DNA of 64,000 nucleotides, from NCBI GenBank assembly GCA_902615445.1, contig CACMOQ010000006.1, positions 1-64,000 of the forward strand, in the 5' to 3' direction. Origin of the DNA: an uncultured Pelagibacteraceae bacterium (GTDB lineage Bacteria; Pseudomonadota; Alphaproteobacteria; Pelagibacterales; Pelagibacteraceae). A program made the position numbers and the translations under genes. The first letter of the stretch is position 1. Each line of letters starts with the position of its first letter. This document shows positions 61,776 to 64,000 of the stretch, in pieces. The notes beneath the pieces are model-generated. The model was given only the letters and a program-made list of their open reading frames with translations, searched no databases and was not told where the DNA came from.

Positions 61776-62268
61776 AAAAATTCTAATTACATCAATCACA
61801 TATCTATTTTTAATGGTTAATTTAAACGCTGCAGGTTCAGATGGCGGTGACAGTGGTGGATCTAGTGCAGCTGTAAAAACAAATTATGACAAGGCCGTCT
61901 CACACATCAAAATAGCAAAGAAACATGAAAAAAAAGGTAAATTAGAGAAAGCAAAAAAGAGATACTTAAAAGCACAAAAACTTTTAATAAAATCAAATGC
62001 AAAAAAACCTAACAAGGCTGATACTTTAAATTATTTAGGCTTTACAACAAGAAAACTAGGTGATTTTGAATTGGGTGAAAAATATTATCTTCAAGGCTTA
62101 GCAATTAATCCAAACCATAAAGGTATAAATGAATATCTTGGTGAACTATATGTTGCTACTAACAGGCATAATCTCGCTGTTGAGAGATTAGAAGTTTTAA
62201 AAGGTTGTAACTGTGAGGAGTATGAGCAGCTGAAAGCTGTAATTGCTGGGAAAAAATCTAAGTATTAA
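61768..62268 (+). CDS. TPR-repeat secreted protein
   Basis: 166 aa. An N-terminal signal peptide (ILITSITYLFLMVNLNAA) precedes a short Gly/Ser segment (GSDGGDSGGSSAA). About two to three TPR helices follow (ADTLNYLGFTTRKLGDFELGEKYYLQGLAINPNHKG), ending KGCNCEEYEQLKAVI with a CxC pair. It is probably periplasmic and may mediate protein contacts. It overlaps pxpA by 8 nt but has no known link with 5-oxoprolinase. The stop overlaps convergent dctM by 4 nt. Confidence 0.82.
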   Translation: MIKKILITSITYLFLMVNLNAAGSDGGDSGGSSAAVKTNYDKAVSHIKIAKKHEKKGKLEKAKKRYLKAQKLLIKSNAKKPNKADTLNYLGFTTRKLGDFELGEKYYLQGLAINPNHKGINEYLGELYVATNRHNLAVERLEVLKGCNCEEYEQLKAVIAGKKSKY

Positions 62269-63575
62269 TTTATATTTTTAATCATTTGTTCAGGCATCCA
62301 TAAGGCAATCTCAGGGAAGATCACGACTAAAATTACAGCCAAAACCATTAATAAAAATAATGGGAACGCACTTTTAGCAATATATCCCATATCTTTATTT
62401 GCCATTCCTTGAAGTACAAATAAGTTAAAACCTACTGGTGGAGTAATTTGTGCCATTTCAACTACAATAACCAAAAAAATACCAAACCAAATCATGTCAA
62501 AACCAGCCTGACGGATCATGGGTTCTATTATAGCCATAGTTAATACCACGGCTGAAATCCCATCTAAAAACATGCCTAAGATTATATAAAAAAGCATTAA
62601 AACAAAAATTAAAACATAAGGTGATAATTCCATATTTTGAATCCAAAGAGCTAGATTTCTGGGTAAACCCGTAAAACCCATTGCTAAAGATAAAAATGTC
62701 GAGCCTGCTAAAATAAATGCAATCATACAGGATGTTTTGGTTGCACCCATCAAAGAAGATTTAAAAGTTTCAATACTCAGACTTTTTTGAAAATAAGACA
62801 AAATTAATGCTCCTAAAACACCTAACGATGCAGCTTCCGTGGCAGTTGCAATACCAGTATATATTGAGCCTATAACAGCTAATATCAAAATTATTACAGG
62901 TAAAAGTTGTTTAGATCTTTTAATCTTTTCAATAAATGAATATTTTTCTAAAATTTTTGGCATGGTCTTCTTATTAATTAATGACCAAATAATTACATAA
63001 GACATGAATATTAATGCAATCATTATTCCTGGGATTATTCCCGCAATAAATAATTTAGCTATAGACTCTTGAACAGCAACACCATAAATAATCAATATAA
63101 TTGATGGAGGAATCAATAAACCAAGAGTTCCTGAACCTGCTAAACTACCGAGCAAAATTTTTTCTGGATATTTTCTTTTTCTTAGTTCAGGTATTGACAT
63201 TTTTCCAACAGTAGCAACAGTCGCTGCAGAAGAGCCAGATATTGCAGCAAATAAAGCACATCCCACTATATTAACATGAATCAAGCCTCCTGGTAATTTT
63301 TGCATCCATGGTGAAAGGCCTTTAAACAAATTTTCAGATAATTTTGTCCTAAACAAAATTTCACCCATCCACACGAATAGAGGTAAAGCTGTAAGTGTCC
63401 AAGAGGATGAGGTTCCCCAAATTGTTGTAGCCATAGCATCACCTACAGGTCTTGAAGTAAATAACATCATTCCAATTGCAGAAACACCTATCATACTCAG
63501 AGCTACCCAAATGCCAGAACCCAAAAAAAATAATAGAACACTAATAAAGAATATTGTTAATAGTATTTCAGTCAT
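62265..63575 (-). CDS. dctM: TRAP transporter large permease (DctM type)
   Basis: Permease of a sodium-driven tripartite transporter for organic acids or related solutes. 436 aa with about 12 hydrophobic segments. Motifs include IGMMLFTSRPVGDAMATTIWG, GCALFAAISGSSAATVATVGKM, GSGTLGLLIPPSIILIIYGV and LDGISAVVLTMAIIEP. The ATG forms an ATGA overlap with the DctQ gene at 63575-63572. The periplasmic binding protein is not in the window, so the substrate is unknown. Confidence 0.93.
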   Translation of the reverse strand: MTEILLTIFFISVLLFFLGSGIWVALSMIGVSAIGMMLFTSRPVGDAMATTIWGTSSSWTLTALPLFVWMGEILFRTKLSENLFKGLSPWMQKLPGGLIHVNIVGCALFAAISGSSAATVATVGKMSIPELRKRKYPEKILLGSLAGSGTLGLLIPPSIILIIYGVAVQESIAKLFIAGIIPGIMIALIFMSYVIIWSLINKKTMPKILEKYSFIEKIKRSKQLLPVIILILAVIGSIYTGIATATEAASLGVLGALILSYFQKSLSIETFKSSLMGATKTSCMIAFILAGSTFLSLAMGFTGLPRNLALWIQNMELSPYVLIFVLMLFYIILGMFLDGISAVVLTMAIIEPMIRQAGFDMIWFGIFLVIVVEMAQITPPVGFNLFVLQGMANKDMGYIAKSAFPLFLLMVLAVILVVIFPEIALWMPEQMIKNIN

Positions 63576-64000
63576 TTTATTTTTTTGTTAATTAAAATGA
63601 AATGATGTAAAACACTTATGAAAAATATTATTGACCCAATTGCCACGCTCAATTGAGGTATCCATATAAGAATTTCATCCGCACCCTCACTTCTCTCTTG
63701 AAATTTGTATGAAATGATTAACATTTTAAAAAAGTAAAATGCTAAATAGCCAGAGAAAAAACTCGCTACTCCTAAACACCAAATTTCGACAATTTTTTTT
63801 TTTAGTCCTGATAATTTTTCTAAAAAAAGAGTAATTCGAATATGGCCATCCTCAACAAATGTATAAGCCAAAGCAAAAAAGGATGCTGAGGCCATACAAT
63901 AACCAGAATACTCAGCTAAACCTCTTATATAAAAACCAAATATTCTAGAACATATACCAATAAGTATAAAAACTGCTATTAAAATCAAAAAGATTGCAGC
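63572..64000 (-). CDS. dctQ: TRAP transporter small permease (DctQ type), 5' end cut by window
   Basis: Helps DctM in the TRAP carrier. The track starts at a TTG (63988), but the frame is open to the window edge (AAIFLILIAVFIL...), so the true start is outside. About 142 codons are visible. Four hydrophobic segments and the family pattern YSGYCMASASFFALAYTFVEDGHIRITLFLEKLS place it. DctQ stop and DctM start overlap (ATGA). The periplasmic binding protein gene probably lies upstream, to the right of the window. Confidence 0.88.
   Translation of the reverse strand, partial: AAIFLILIAVFILIGICSRIFGFYIRGLAEYSGYCMASASFFALAYTFVEDGHIRITLFLEKLSGLKKKIVEIWCLGVASFFSGYLAFYFFKMLIISYKFQERSEGADEILIWIPQLSVAIGSIIFFISVLHHFILINKKIK

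Noticed and set aside
1-64000. CRISPR arrays, tRNA/rRNA genes, IS elements, integrases or a defence island
   Set aside because: No regularly spaced repeats, no cloverleaf-like intergenic sequence, no transposase or phage motifs, and no gap long enough to hide one.

Overview
The window is a 64 kb stretch of a very AT-rich, very compact alphaproteobacterial chromosome. I read it as SAR11 (Pelagibacterales). Support: extreme A/T codon use, almost no intergenic space (many 1-20 nt gaps or overlaps), alphaproteobacterial marker genes (NDUFA12 homologue, DUF2155, DUF2066-Hda pair, plant/alphaproteobacterial-type GshA), a gcvT glycine riboswitch, TRAP and DMT transporters, and a stand-alone NAD formate dehydrogenase. 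No tRNA, rRNA, CRISPR array, IS element, integrase or phage gene was seen. No gap without a gene exceeds about 160 bp.

Layout. 1-7.5 kb: a truncated AsmA-like gene, prfB with a programmed +1 frameshift, mrcA (PBP1A), a short RNase E, thiG and thiS. 7.5-14.9 kb: aroQ-accB-accC, DUF2155 and NDUFA12, an orphan domain resembling the C-terminus of class II ribonucleotide reductase, aspS, an Hda-like ATPase, and a DUF2066 gene broken by one in-frame TAA. 14.9-28.3 kb: purM-purN, ndk and pepA, the envelope operon lptF-lptG-lptD-surA-pdxA-rsmA, and gmk-acpP-fabG-fabD. 28.4-41.3 kb: rpsF-rpsR-rplI-dnaB, an RND/MMPL exporter, cvpA-purF, an HD-domain protein, gshA-gshB-EamA, an MFS carrier and an unknown coiled-coil protein. 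41.4-50.2 kb: glycine amidinotransferase with a DMT carrier, a SufU-like scaffold, an HPP membrane protein, formate dehydrogenase, msrA-selO, a DAO flavoprotein, TspO and an SDR. 50.2-58.45 kb: a lipid-modification block (FAD oxidoreductase, DUF1365, Cfa-type methyltransferase, DUF3833) lying 3 nt downstream of riboswitch-led gcvT-gcvH-gcvP. 58.5-64 kb: the 5-oxoprolinase genes pxpB-pxpC with an EamA carrier, divergent pxpA and a TPR protein, then a TRAP carrier cut by the window edge.

Glycine and one-carbon metabolism recur. The glycine cleavage system sits under a tandem glycine aptamer. Amidinotransferase and glutathione synthetase both use glycine, formate dehydrogenase removes the last C1 intermediate, and a SAM-dependent lipid methyltransferase lies in the same apparent transcript as gcvTHP. 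Glutathione synthesis (gshAB) and 5-oxoproline salvage (pxpABC) are both present, and each has a DMT carrier joined to it.

The best leads are five. First, the DUF2066 stop codon lies exactly between two A10 runs whose paired slippage would bypass it. Second, glycine-riboswitch transcription may extend into the lipid-modification block. Third, there is an orphan NrdJ-like C-terminal domain. Fourth, the RNase E lacks the Zn-link cysteines. Fifth, the second glycine aptamer abuts the gcvT start codon. Most of the window is otherwise core genome. No defence system or mobile system was found.
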